Of a stretch of 64,000 nt of DNA, positions 12,201 to 20,498 are shown in pieces (position 1 is the stretch's first letter; each line of letters begins with the position of its first letter). This DNA is from Axinella damicornis (taxonomy: Eukaryota; Porifera; Demospongiae; Axinellida; Axinellidae): contig OZ007507.1 in NCBI GenBank assembly GCA_963931865.1, forward strand, positions 1-64,000, written 5' to 3'. The notes under the pieces were generated by a model. The model was not told where the DNA came from, searched no databases, and saw only the letters and a list, made by a program, of their open reading frames with translations. A program made the translations under genes and the position numbers.

Positions 12201-15200
12201 GCGATAAGGAAGACATTCCTCTGGCCATCCTCAACGCGCACATCAGACATTGCGCTGATGAGCAGCTGGAAGCAGGTACGTACAAGTGTATTAACATGTT
12301 AACGGTTTGCATGCGGGAAATGCACTTATGAATACTTAATGAGTTAGAAAAACCAAAAGAGAAAAGTCCCTTCTTTGGGATTCGAACCCGTGATGATTGC
12401 ACTACTATGCGGACTACACCACAGGGCAACAAATACCGCATAATTTTATATAGCTAGCTGTTCAAGATTGCTGTATAGTGGCCCAATGCATGCAAAGAGT
12501 TAGGATGATTTATGAGTTGTGTGGACCTACAGATGGGGTCCTGGAACTGCACAGTAACATGGAGGCAAGCAGTCACAAATACCGAATTGATGGGCAGGTA
12601 AAATTGTTTTTCCCGTTGTATGCTTGATACTATGGTTTTCAACCTCATCGTTCACCCTTCTCAGCAACCTTGCAGCAGCAGAGGGATGGTGGAGGACCCA
12701 TTGCTGGTGTCTTCTGAAGATGAGGTTAGTATATACTGTCAGAGGGACGGAAAATTCAGTTTCAAACTACTATGTACACGCACTGTGGACTACACCACAG
12801 GACAACAATTACCTTTGAAATCACAAACCTCATCCTTCTCAGCAACCTTGCAGCAGTAGAGCGATGGTGGAGGAGTTCCCAACATATCATGGTCCCTTGC
12901 TGGTGGATGAGGTTAGTACTGTCAGAGGGACGGAAAATTCAAACTACTATATGAAGGGCTGAGAACCAGAGTGGTCTAACCCACAAACATTGATCTAGCC
13001 CCCCTAAACTTGAGAATACTGTTAAAATGTGTTTCAGGAGCTGCTGAAATTTCAAGAATTTCAAAATTTTGGTCAAATGCTCATACCCATTGCATATTTT
13101 TTACTCCACTTTTGTGCAATTCATGCTTTTTCCAGTACTTGATTTTGGGTTAGACCACTCTGGTTCTCAGCCCTTCATATGTACACACACTGTGGACTAC
13201 ACCACAGGGCAACAATTACTTTGAAATCGGATTATAGCTAGCTGTTCAATTTTGCTGTATGGTGGCCCAACACGTGCAAAGAGTTAGGAAGCATTCCATG
13301 ATTTATTAGTTGCTGGTTTCTTCTGAGGATGAGGTTAGTACTGTCAGAAGGACAGAAAATTCAAACTACCCAGCAAGATAAGATATGGACACCCAAGCTA
13401 TGCAGTTTTCTGTGGTTTGACTTAAGTGTTCTAAAGCTCAACGTTTATCCTTCTTAGCAACCTTGCAGCAGCAGAGGGGCAATTGTTGAGTTGCCACCAG
13501 AGCGTGGTCTGTCGCTGGTGTCTGAGGATGAGGTTAGTTGTCCAGCATTGCCAGCAAGCTGCATCAAAAGTATTGATTGGGCACTTACTGTGCACATACG
13601 TGGATGGATAGTTTGATGGGTGGGGGCCCCAAAAGAATTACAATGGGGTGGGTTAGGGGTTAGGGTTTCACACCACCAATGGATTAGGCAGCTATAATAT
13701 CAATGAGCTCGTTAAAGGGTTAAACCGTGTCCTCCAAAACCTACAAGTTGACTGAAAACTCCAAGGTCAGCTGATCCAACACCTCCAATCCCCAGACATC
13801 TGACTCCACTGTGAAGAAACAGCCAAAGAGGAAGACACGGTTCATCCAGATTGAGAGTGATAGTGAGGTTAGGGTTAACTCATTGCACCCACACTTGTGA
13901 ATAATATTGATATTGAGTTGAAAGGGGGAAAGTTCTCCTTCAGACTCAATGTATGTGTAGGTCATACCTTTGCAGGCAAATGTAGGCGCTAACCGCACAC
14001 CAGAATTTGACAGCACTAGCAGATCTGCTCATCTATAATATTATGCAATCTAACTCTCGTCTCAGATGTCAGATCCCCCTGAGAGGACTAAGAGGACGAC
14101 AGTTGAACATGGTGGAAATGGTAAACAGCACATCTTGTCTGCCCATACTGGCAATTTGTGATTGCAAATCCTCCCTACTACAGATACCGGGGAACATCAC
14201 GCTCCTAATCCCAAGCGAGGGAAGAGTCGTCGAGGGAAGAACCGTGCTCAAAGTCAAGTTGAGGACATGCAGGCAAGCTTAGTCTATAGCTAATGTAACT
14301 GACGCAGTGACATGATTGTCATATGACCAGGGTTTTTTCTCAAGACGGAAGCAACTGCTGATTAACATTCTGGGTGGGGGTATGAATGAACTCTCCCTCC
14401 ATTCAACTGCAGAAAGATGAAGAATCGGATGCAGACCAGGTGGTGAGGAAGGTGTATGCCGACAAGCGGTATCCAAAGTTTTGCCCGGTAGAGGGCTGCC
14501 AAACCACCCGTCCACTCCTCAAACTGTCACAGCACCTAAAGCAGTCACACCCCAACCTCAGTGCTGAGGAGAGAGCAGCACTGGTGAAACAACAACCACG
14601 AGTAGCCAAGTGTGACGCCCAAAAGGTGCGAATCAGGCCACCAAGGGGCCAGCCAACGATACTGCAGTTCGTGCAGCCCCCCAAGGAGCAACCACAGTTC
14701 TCCACCTCATCTCCCGTACCTGACCGTGACCCTAAGAAAAAGGGTTCGACAAGGAACTTCCCAAAATTTGACATCGAGGGAAATCTGGAGATGATCTCTT
14801 TTCGGGAGTACTTGCAGGGTATTGATGGTAAATGCAAATCGGACACAGTGGCTAAGGCGGTGGCCACAGACATGTCTAAATTCCTCAGATATGCCACGCC
14901 GGATGCTCCTTCACCCAATTGGGAAGCTGTGACAGACCACAGAAAGCTAATGGGCTACCTTCATAAAATGGAGAAGGAGGGCAACTGTGGTCCGGAAGGC
15001 CAGTTACGCTTTCTCGATTCCGTCAACCATGCCCTTCGTTACGCTGAATGCATGATCTTTTCTGAAGAGGAGTCCACTCTCCACGTACGCTCTGCAAAAG
15101 CTGAAAAGCGCATACAAGCGTGGAAGACAACGCTGAGGAAGAAGAAGAGACTCCATCAAGAGGAGAACATGGAGGAGTTTTCCTCAAAACCAATCTCCCT

Positions 15201-16098
15201 CAACGAAGTGACATCAGTTGTTGAAAGCAGGGCGATGTGGGCAAGATATGCTAATGTCACCCAGAGAATGAGAAGGGGGGAGGAGGTGACCAAGGAAGAT
15301 GCAAAGGTCTGTCTGATGGCAGTGGCATCCCTCCTCCTCTTCTCTGGGTGGCAGCGGCCAGGGGCAGTGGAAAACTGCACCATGGAAGAGTTTGGCAGAA
15401 GGAGGCTGGTGCAAGATGATAGTGGGAGGAAGACCATAGTCATCAGGGTCTTAAAGCATAAGACAGCCTTGTCAGGGCCAGCAAAACTCGTCGTTGACTT
15501 TTCCCACTTTGAAAAACTACTCACATACGTCGATGTGGTGCGGCCCGTTCTCGACCCTGAGGGGAGGTCACCACTCCTGCTCGTGAGGCCGGGTGGCATT
15601 CCCCTCACTCAAACCAGCAGACACATTCGTGAAGTAGGGCAAATACTTAAGTTTGAAACCCCAACAGCCAGCAGGGCGAGGAGAATTGGTGGCACAGTAA
15701 CGCACAAGAAGGCCACGGGTGCTGAGCACCGCCTCATAACTAAACAGCTGAGCCACAGCCGTGCTGTCCACGAAAAATACTATGAGGCTATCACAAGCAC
15801 AGGTGACGCGGCTAAAGCATTTCAGGTGATGGAACGCCTTCGGAAAGGTGAGGCAGTTCAAACACAGCAACGAAAGAGGGTTCCATACAGTGACGAGGAG
15901 AAGGCTTTAGTTGTCCAGTACTTTGCAAACGCCATTCGTGCAGAAAGCACCCCATCGCTCGGGGAGTGTGACGAATTTCTCCATGGTTCTGGCATGAACC
16001 GAGACAAGAAGAGCGTTCAGGACAGAGTAAAAAACATTATAAAGAATAAGAAAAATGAGAGAAAGGAGAGAAAGAAGACAGACAAAGAGCACGACTAG
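5581..16098 (+). CDS. SET / UBZ / tyrosine-recombinase fusion gene (42-exon model, 1548 aa)
   Basis: Exons: 5581-5599, 5706-5757, 5822-6296, 6427-6564, 6627-6671, 6731-6772, 7298-7486, 7549-7593, 7653-7691, 7754-7792, 7855-7899, 7959-8000, 8146-8203, 8264-8305, 8500-8555, 9007-9195, 9258-9302, 9360-9398, 9544-9601, 9662-9703, 9898-9953, 10267-10303, 10444-10488, 10622-10662, 10781-10837, 10919-10942, 11012-11098, 11172-11297, 11370-11402, 11469-11504, 11609-11663, 11725-11769, 12165-12275, 12533-12597, 12665-12724, 12843-12911, 13310-13333, 13458-13532, 13796-13867, 14066-14120, 14184-14272, 14413-16098. Every junction is AG/GT except one GC donor after 14272. Phases agree at every join and no in-frame stop occurs; total 4647 nt. 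Domain order: SET, Pro/Lys/Ser-rich tail, basic and acidic blocks, UBZ-like finger, SSEDE exons, C2H2-like finger, YR domain, SANT-like tail. Whether all exons sit in one mRNA, or SET and YR parts are separate transcripts, is not proven. The SET and YR exons are each certain as coding. Confidence 0.62.
6427..9953 (+). CDS. Pro/Ser/Lys microexon array of the fusion gene
   Basis: Eighteen small exons. The first (6427-6564) and two long ones (7298-7486, 9007-9195) contain APQKVARTPK and (T/G)SPTSPPLP-like words. Between them are 39-45-nt exons starting AAG-AAG or AAG-CAG: KKKGPSSSPTSPLQL, KKTGPSQSLISPPL, KTGPSQSPISPPL, KQTGPSPTSPPLP. All of these are phase 0 at both ends and lie between introns of about 60-70 nt ending CCTGTAG. 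Each block closes with AKTGVKRRRVFSVLSSEDE, EFPVGEIKPPSKSG and a basic LSPRKRKRPLIADFFLLE exon. The product would be a disordered, basic, Ser-Pro-rich tail like a linker-histone tail (inference). Confidence 0.6.
6878..9987 (+). repeat. Intragenic tandem segmental duplication
   Basis: About 6878-8587 and 8588-9987 are near-identical copies in the same orientation. The second lacks the roughly 310 bp that hold exons 7754-8000. Both copies keep every splice site and phase, so the duplication adds an in-frame block to the protein. The copies differ by scattered single bases, which implies a recent event. Confidence 0.88.
10267..11769 (+). CDS. Middle exons of the fusion gene: alternating basic and acidic microexons
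   Basis: Eleven exons. The first three are acidic (10267, 10444, 10622). Then come QPPPVRKARASPTVGSE (10781), GDGGVKGQ (10919), a 29-codon Lys-rich exon (11012) and a 42-codon exon with PRRKPMRKGKMSGKEFLLLE (11172). They are followed by TESSESSGDSD (11370), ECTEQLQMEEVH (11469), a Ser/Gln-rich exon (11609) and DDWKDYYRSESDEEE (11725). The set 10781-11171 is clearly homologous to the unit that became the 331-bp array downstream: intron starts gtgggtgga and ends cacattag are shared. The PRK...FLLLE motif recurs at 8500, 9898 and 27704. Confidence 0.6.
12165..12275 (+). CDS. UBZ4/Rad18-like zinc-finger exon of the fusion gene
   Basis: A 37-codon exon, phase 1 at both ends. It reads FGQCPICDKEDIPLAILNAH and then IRHCADEQLEA. 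The spacing C-x2-C-x12-H-x3-C is that of UBZ4 (Rad18-type) ubiquitin-binding fingers. A ubiquitin-binding role is inferred from spacing only. A sister exon occurs at 28654-28752. The exon that follows (12533) begins DGVLEL, matching DGVLADE at 10444 and GGVLPVE at 28809, so this exon pair has been duplicated as a module. Confidence 0.72.
12299..12502. mobile_element. MITE with tRNA-like core, sister of 5091-5308
   Basis: The left end is TTAACGGTTTGCATGCGGG and the right end is CAATGCATGCAAAGAGTTAG. The minus strand at about 12366-12424 has tgtggtgtagtccgcatag and a clean B-box GGGTTCGAATCCC. It lies in the intron between the UBZ exon and exon 12533. A third, partial right end is seen near 13245-13288. 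Confidence 0.6.
12665..14272 (+). CDS. SSEDE microexons and basic exons preceding the recombinase exon
   Basis: Exons 12665-12724, 12843-12911 and 13458-13532 all begin QPCSSR and end in VSSEDE, LLVDE or LVSEDE. Exon 13310-13333 is just LLVSSEDE. All are phase 0 at both ends and are followed by gttagt donors, so they are products of exon duplication. Then come TSDSTVKKQPKRKTRF...ESDSE (13796), MSDPPERTKRTTVEHGGN (14066) and DTGEHHAPNPKRGKSRRGK (14184). The last has a GC donor (CAG/gcaagc). The acidic SSED(E) words resemble casein-kinase-2 sites (inference). The segment 12700-13460 contains intron duplications of about 180 bp. Confidence 0.58.
12951..13178. mobile_element. 228-bp MITE with 33-bp perfect terminal inverted repeats
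   Basis: It starts ATGAAGGGCTGAGAACCAGA and ends with the exact inverse; the arms are 33 bp. The flanks match the paralogous intron at 12766-12795, which reads ctactatgtacac with no insertion. Comparison of filled and empty copies suggests a 2-bp target duplication (AT or TA). It inserted in the intron after the exon duplication. Confidence 0.85.
14413..16098 (+). CDS. Terminal exon: C2H2-like finger, tyrosine recombinase domain, SANT-like tail
   Basis: 561 codons plus stop, opening at acceptor ctgcag with KDEESDADQVV. Positions below count from the in-frame ATG at 14386. Finger: C33, C38, H50, H55. YR core: R324 in GWQRPGA, Lys 357 or 359 in LKHKT, R432 in SRARR, H457 in LSHS, and the presumed nucleophile Y466 nine residues later (HEKYY). 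The His of the usual H-x-x-R box is Ser here. The C-terminal YSDEEKALVVQYF...KKSVQDRVKNI resembles the helical SANT/Myb-like tail seen in other eukaryotic YR proteins. Role: site-specific DNA strand exchange or, if domesticated, DNA binding. The family resembles Crypton-type or YR-derived animal proteins. Confidence 0.9.
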   Translation, partial: KDEESDADQVVRKVYADKRYPKFCPVEGCQTTRPLLKLSQHLKQSHPNLSAEERAALVKQQPRVAKCDAQKVRIRPPRGQPTILQFVQPPKEQPQFSTSSPVPDRDPKKKGSTRNFPKFDIEGNLEMISFREYLQGIDGKCKSDTVAKAVATDMSKFLRYATPDAPSPNWEAVTDHRKLMGYLHKMEKEGNCGPEGQLRFLDSVNHALRYAECMIFSEEESTLHVRSAKAEKRIQAWKTTLRKKKRLHQEENMEEFSSKPISLNEVTSVVESRAMWARYANVTQRMRRGEEVTKEDAKVCLMAVASLLLFSGWQRPGAVENCTMEEFGRRRLVQDDSGRKTIVIRVLKHKTALSGPAKLVVDFSHFEKLLTYVDVVRPVLDPEGRSPLLLVRPGGIPLTQTSRHIREVGQILKFETPTASRARRIGGTVTHKKATGAEHRLITKQLSHSRAVHEKYYEAITSTGDAAKAFQVMERLRKGEAVQTQQRKRVPYSDEEKALVVQYFANAIRAESTPSLGECDEFLHGSGMNRDKKSVQDRVKNIIKNKKNERKERKKTDKEHD

Positions 16099-16560
16099 GC
16101 TTCCAAACAAAAACATGTTATCTTAAGTCACCCAAACCATTATGTTATCTTCATGTTACCTACTCCACTTACTGAACAAACAACCACGTTACCAGACCCC
16201 ATTCATCCAATGGATTCCATTGATCCAACTTGATATTACTTGTAACTAGTCACCTTGCAACCAACAATTCGATTGAGGGCACACCTATATGAAACCTGCT
16301 GGTATACTGAAATGCTAATCTAACCAATAATAATAATTAAACATTGCTAACACTTAATAACCATCCATGACATCATCTCCACATTCTTAAGCCTTGGTTG
16401 TGCTGTTTAGTTCAGTTTCCACTGAAGAAGATCTCCGGATCGAAACGTTTGGACTTACCATTAAAGTCTGTTGTCCTTGCTACGAATAAGCTCAATAAAT
16501 CCTCTCGCAATAGTACTACGTAGCAATGAGCCCATACAATTTCACTTAATAACCAGTTAA
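16099..16560 (+). promoter_or_regulatory. 3' flank of the fusion gene with polyadenylation signal
   Basis: AATAAA is at 16494-16499, about 400 bp after the stop. Just before it, 16428-16455 reads gaagaagatctccggatcga and on to aaacgtttgg. This kind of motif is common in 3' tails of animal retroelements, so part of the 3' UTR may be repeat-derived (inference). Confidence 0.5.
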
Positions 16561-17170
16561 CCATTAATGATAATCAATTAATCAGTATTAATAACTAACC
16601 ACTACTGAAAATTAACCACAAATAATAATTTATAACTAACCACTAATGACAACTACTTATCTACTAAACCTACGAGGGACGTTCCATAACCAGCTTAGGG
16701 CTAGGTAGCATGAGGGACATTCCAGAAATATCCTTATGCAACACAGCTTACATACATCAGTAAATATTGTATGGCAAGAAAGATCAGCAGCAGAAGCTGC
16801 TATACCACAATAATATGGTTCAAGTACACTGGATAGAACCATACTTAACCCATTGCACCCCGTAGCAGCCAAATGAGCCCTGAGAATACCCATAAGCCCA
16901 TAAGAATTTATATAGGGGGTTTAATATTAGGCGTTAATACTTTGTACATGCTCTCCTGCTTCTTAAGATGTTTGCAGTAGTAGGAAATGAGATAATAATA
17001 CTAGTGGAATGCAGGTCATTGGAGGGCGACCCTTAGCGAAGTGTATGCCATGCCTGCACATGGAGCAGTTGCATAATTTCCCATGACTCATCAGAATATG
17101 ACTGGGCAATGGGCACACTCTTAGTTATCATTAAGGCTTTCCAAGTAGCAGTATCAGCTGAGGTGTTGAT
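16561..17170. repeat. Dispersed repeat fragments shared with 34.1 kb and 38.7-39.0 kb
   Basis: 16843-16970 (aacccattgcaccccgtag and onwards, with cccataagaatttatat) matches 38740-38820 directly and 34135-34193 inverted. 16780-16850 and 16990-17110 match 38860-39010 in the opposite orientation. These are pieces of one or two interspersed families; no frame is supported. Confidence 0.7.
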
Positions 17171-17214
17171 TCAATTCTCAACTTGCTTAGAGTAGCTAGT
17201 ACAAACTCATTGTA

Positions 17215-18150
17215 ATCATAATTAATCCAATTAGCACCACGCTAATCCAAATAACACCTAAGTAATCCAATTAGCAACGAATTAATCCAATTAGCACTGA
17301 TTAAACCAAGTAGCACCTCATTAATCCAATCGGCACTCAATCAAATCAGCACTAATTAATTCCAGTCAGCATTAAAAATCCTAATTATTCCAATTAGCAC
17401 CAATTAAACCAAATAACACCTAAGTAATCCAATCAGAAACTAATCAATCCAATTAGCACCTAAATAAATCAATTAGACCCTAATTTATCCAATTAGCATT
17501 AATTAATCCAATTTGCACCTCTGTGTAATCCAATCAGCACTAATTAGTCCAATTAGCCCCTAATTAATCCAATCAGCACCAATCAATCCAATTAGCACCA
17601 AATTAATCCAATCAGCAGTAATCAATCCAATTAGCACCTAATTAATCCAATCAGCCCTAATCACTGCAATTAGCACCCAATTAATCTATTTAGCACCAAT
17701 TGAACCAATTAGCACCAATTAATCCAATTAGCCCATTAGTCAATCCAATCAGCACTAATTAATGCAATCAGAACATAATCAATCCAATCAGCACTAATTG
17801 ATGCAATTAGCAACTAATTAATCTAATCAGCACCAATTACACAAATAAATTCGTACCAATTAGATTCTAAATAAACCAATTAGTTCCTAATCAATCCAAT
17901 CAGGACTAATTCATCCAATTAGCACCCAATTAATCTAATCAGCACCTAAAAAATCTAATTAGCAACCTGTAAACCAATTAGCACTAATAAATCCTATTAG
18001 CACCTAATTTATCAAAACTAATCAACTAACTCACTAACTAATCAATTAACTAGTAATTAATTAACTAATCTAAATAAATAGTTGATTGATCAATCAGCTA
18101 ATTAATTAATTAATTAACCACCAATTAATTAACCACTAATTAATTAACCC
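17215..18150. repeat. Satellite of TTAATCCAATTAGCACC-like words
   Basis: A degenerate tandem of about 17-20 bp, TAATCCAATTAGCACC or TAATCCAATCAGCAC. The same family occurs at 31440-31740, 43031-44165 and 44811-45030. Confidence 0.9.
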
Positions 18151-18450
18151 TAACCACTACAGGGACGTATTTCAATAAGAAAAACTAAGGGACAATTTCA
18201 ATGGACGTTCTGTTTCGGGAAACAGGATCCCAGAGGGACATTCCAAAATACCTGGGGACGTTACAACTTAACCCTAAGAAATTTTGAGGGACTTAAAACT
18301 AGGATGAGGGACGTTCTGCCACCATATGGGACGATAAACGGAGGGACTTTCCGGAACCTCCGGGGACGTAAAGGGATACCGAAACGTCTCTGAGAGGATC
18401 TTCGGGGACTGAAAATCGGCTCGAGGGACTGAACCGGGGACAAAGTTTAT
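18151..18450. repeat. GGGACGTT/GGGACTTT interspersed words
   Basis: AGGGAC(G/A/T)TT recurs about every 20-40 bp with otherwise varied sequence. No gene is visible. Confidence 0.5.
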
Positions 18451-18486
18451 AGCCCTAACCCTAACCCTAACCCTAACCCTAACCCT
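18451..18486. repeat. Short telomere-type CCCTAA array
   Basis: About six CCCTAA hexamers lead directly into a 31-bp repeat that itself contains TTAGGGTTA. Confidence 0.9.
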
Positions 18487-19008
18487 AGGCGTTAGGGTTA
18501 AGTGATTATTTGATTGCAGGCGTTAGGGTTAAGTGATTATTTGATTGCAGGCGTTAGGGTTAAGTGATTATTTGATTGCAGGCGTTAGGGTTAAGTGATT
18601 ATTTGATTGCAGGCGTTAGGGTTAAGTGATTATTTGATTGCAGGCGTTAGGGTTAAGTGATTATTTGATTGCAGGCGTTAGGGTTAAGTGATTATTTGAT
18701 TGCAGGCGTTAGGGTTAAGTGATTATTTGATTGCAGGCGTTAGGGTTAAGTGATTATTTGATTGCAGGCGTTAGGGTTAAGTGATTATTTGATTGCAGGC
18801 GTTAGGGTTAAGTGATTATTTGATTGCAGGCGTTAGGGTTAAGTGATTATTTGATTGCAGGCGTTAGGGTTAAGTGATTATTTGATTGCAGGCGTTAGGG
18901 TTAAGTGATTATTTGATTGCAGGCGTTAGGGTTAAGTGATTATTTGATTGCAGGCGTTAGGGTTAAGTGATTATTTGATTGCAGGCGTTAGGGTTAAGTG
19001 ATTTTTTG
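18487..19008. repeat. 31-bp tandem repeat containing a telomere word
   Basis: About 17 essentially identical 31-bp copies. Each contains GGCGTTAGGGTTAAGTGATT followed by atttgattgca. The near-perfect identity implies recent amplification or gene conversion. Confidence 0.95.
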
Positions 19009-20235
19009 CATCATTTCGGTCCTTTTTCACAAATCTGTATTACCCCTACGTGGCCTACCAGGGTTCGGCGCAGGGACCATTTCTGTCTCATAACCAGAAT
19101 GTGGCCCGTGTGTCATATCCAGGGTTCGGTGCACCAACGATTTCTAACCTTAAACCCGGATAGGCCCTACCCAAAATGTGGGGTATGTGGCCTATCCAGG
19201 GTTAGCTGCACAGACCATTTCTAAACCCTGACCTGACATGTGGCCTATGTGGCCTAACCAAGGGTTCGGTGCACAGACCATTTCTAAACCCCGACCTGAA
19301 ATGTGGCCTACCCCAAATCTGGGGTTAGAAGCCAATGTGGCCCATGCTGGGTTTGGTGCAGACAACATTTCTAAACCCTGACCTGAAATGTGGCCTATCC
19401 CAAATGTGGCCTATCCAGGGTTAAATGCAGAGAGCATTTCTAAACCCTGACCTGAATGTGGCCTAACCCATACATGGCCAATGTGGCCTATGCAGGGTTC
19501 GGTGCAGGAAACATTTTTAAACCCTGACCTGGAATGTAGCTTATCCAGGGTTAAATGCAGAGAGCATTTCTAAACCCTGACCTGAATGTGGCCTAACCCA
19601 TACATGGCCAATGTAGCCTATGCAGGGCTAGGTGCAGGAAACATTTTTAAACCCTGTCCTGGAATGTGGCCAATCCCAAACGTGGCTTATCCAGGGTTCA
19701 ATGCAGAGAGCATTTCTAAACCCTAACCTGAATGTGGCCTAACCCATACATGGCCAATGTGGCCTATGCAGGGTTCGTTGCAGGAAACATTTTAATTTTT
19801 AAACCCTGACCTGGAAAGTGGCCTATCCCAAATGTGGCTTATCCAGGGTTCAATGCAGAGAGCATTCCTAAACCCTGACCTGAATGTGGCCTAACCCATG
19901 CATGGCCAATGTGGCCTATACAGGGTTCGGTGCAGGAAACATTTCTAAACCCTGACCTGAAATGCGGCCTATCCCCAATGTGGCATATACAGAGTTGAAT
20001 GCACAGAGCATTTCTAAACCCTGACCTGAGTGTCGCCTAACGCATATATGGCCAATGTGGCCTATACAGGGTTCGGTGCAGGGAACGTTTCTAAACCCTG
20101 AACTGAAATGTGGCCTACCCCACATGTGGCCAATGTGGCCTATGCAGGGTTCGGTGCAGAAGATATTTCTTAACCCTGACCTGAAATGTGGCCTACCCCA
20201 AATGTGGCCTATCAAGGGTTCAGTGCAAGGAACAT
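19009..20235. repeat. Tandem repeat of roughly 60-130 bp, ATGTGGCCTA words
   Basis: Units contain CCCTGACCTGAAATGTGGCC, catggccaatgtggcctatg, and cagggttcggtgcaggaaac. Open frames on either strand simply follow the repeat. Confidence 0.85.
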
Positions 20236-20440
20236 TCTTTAACCCTTTCAACCCGATAGCGCCCGCAACTGTAGTACAAGCCAGTTGTACTACCAGCTGC
20301 TGTGGTTTATCAGGAACACACTCGGCTGTTATTCAATTAGAAGCCTCGGCTGCGCCTCGGCCACTAATTGAATAACAGCCTCGTGTATTCTTGATACACC
20401 ACAGCAGCTGGTAGTATAACTATAACAAGTTCCCTCAAAC
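20236..20440. mobile_element. Fold-back element
   Basis: 20291-20413 is a long palindrome. taccagctgctgtgg opens and ccacagcagctggta closes; an inner ttattcaattag / ctaattgaataa pair flanks a cctcggctgcgcctcgg loop. The left neighbour 20240-20260 resembles the left end of the element at 512. Confidence 0.65.
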
Positions 20441-20498
20441 AATTTTGTATATCCCTGCATAAATCTCGTGTTCAAGTGTATGCATTGCTTCCTTACAG

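Noticed and set aside
18487..19008. Possible CRISPR-like array
   Set aside because: The 31-bp units are contiguous with no spacers, and this is a eukaryotic sequence.
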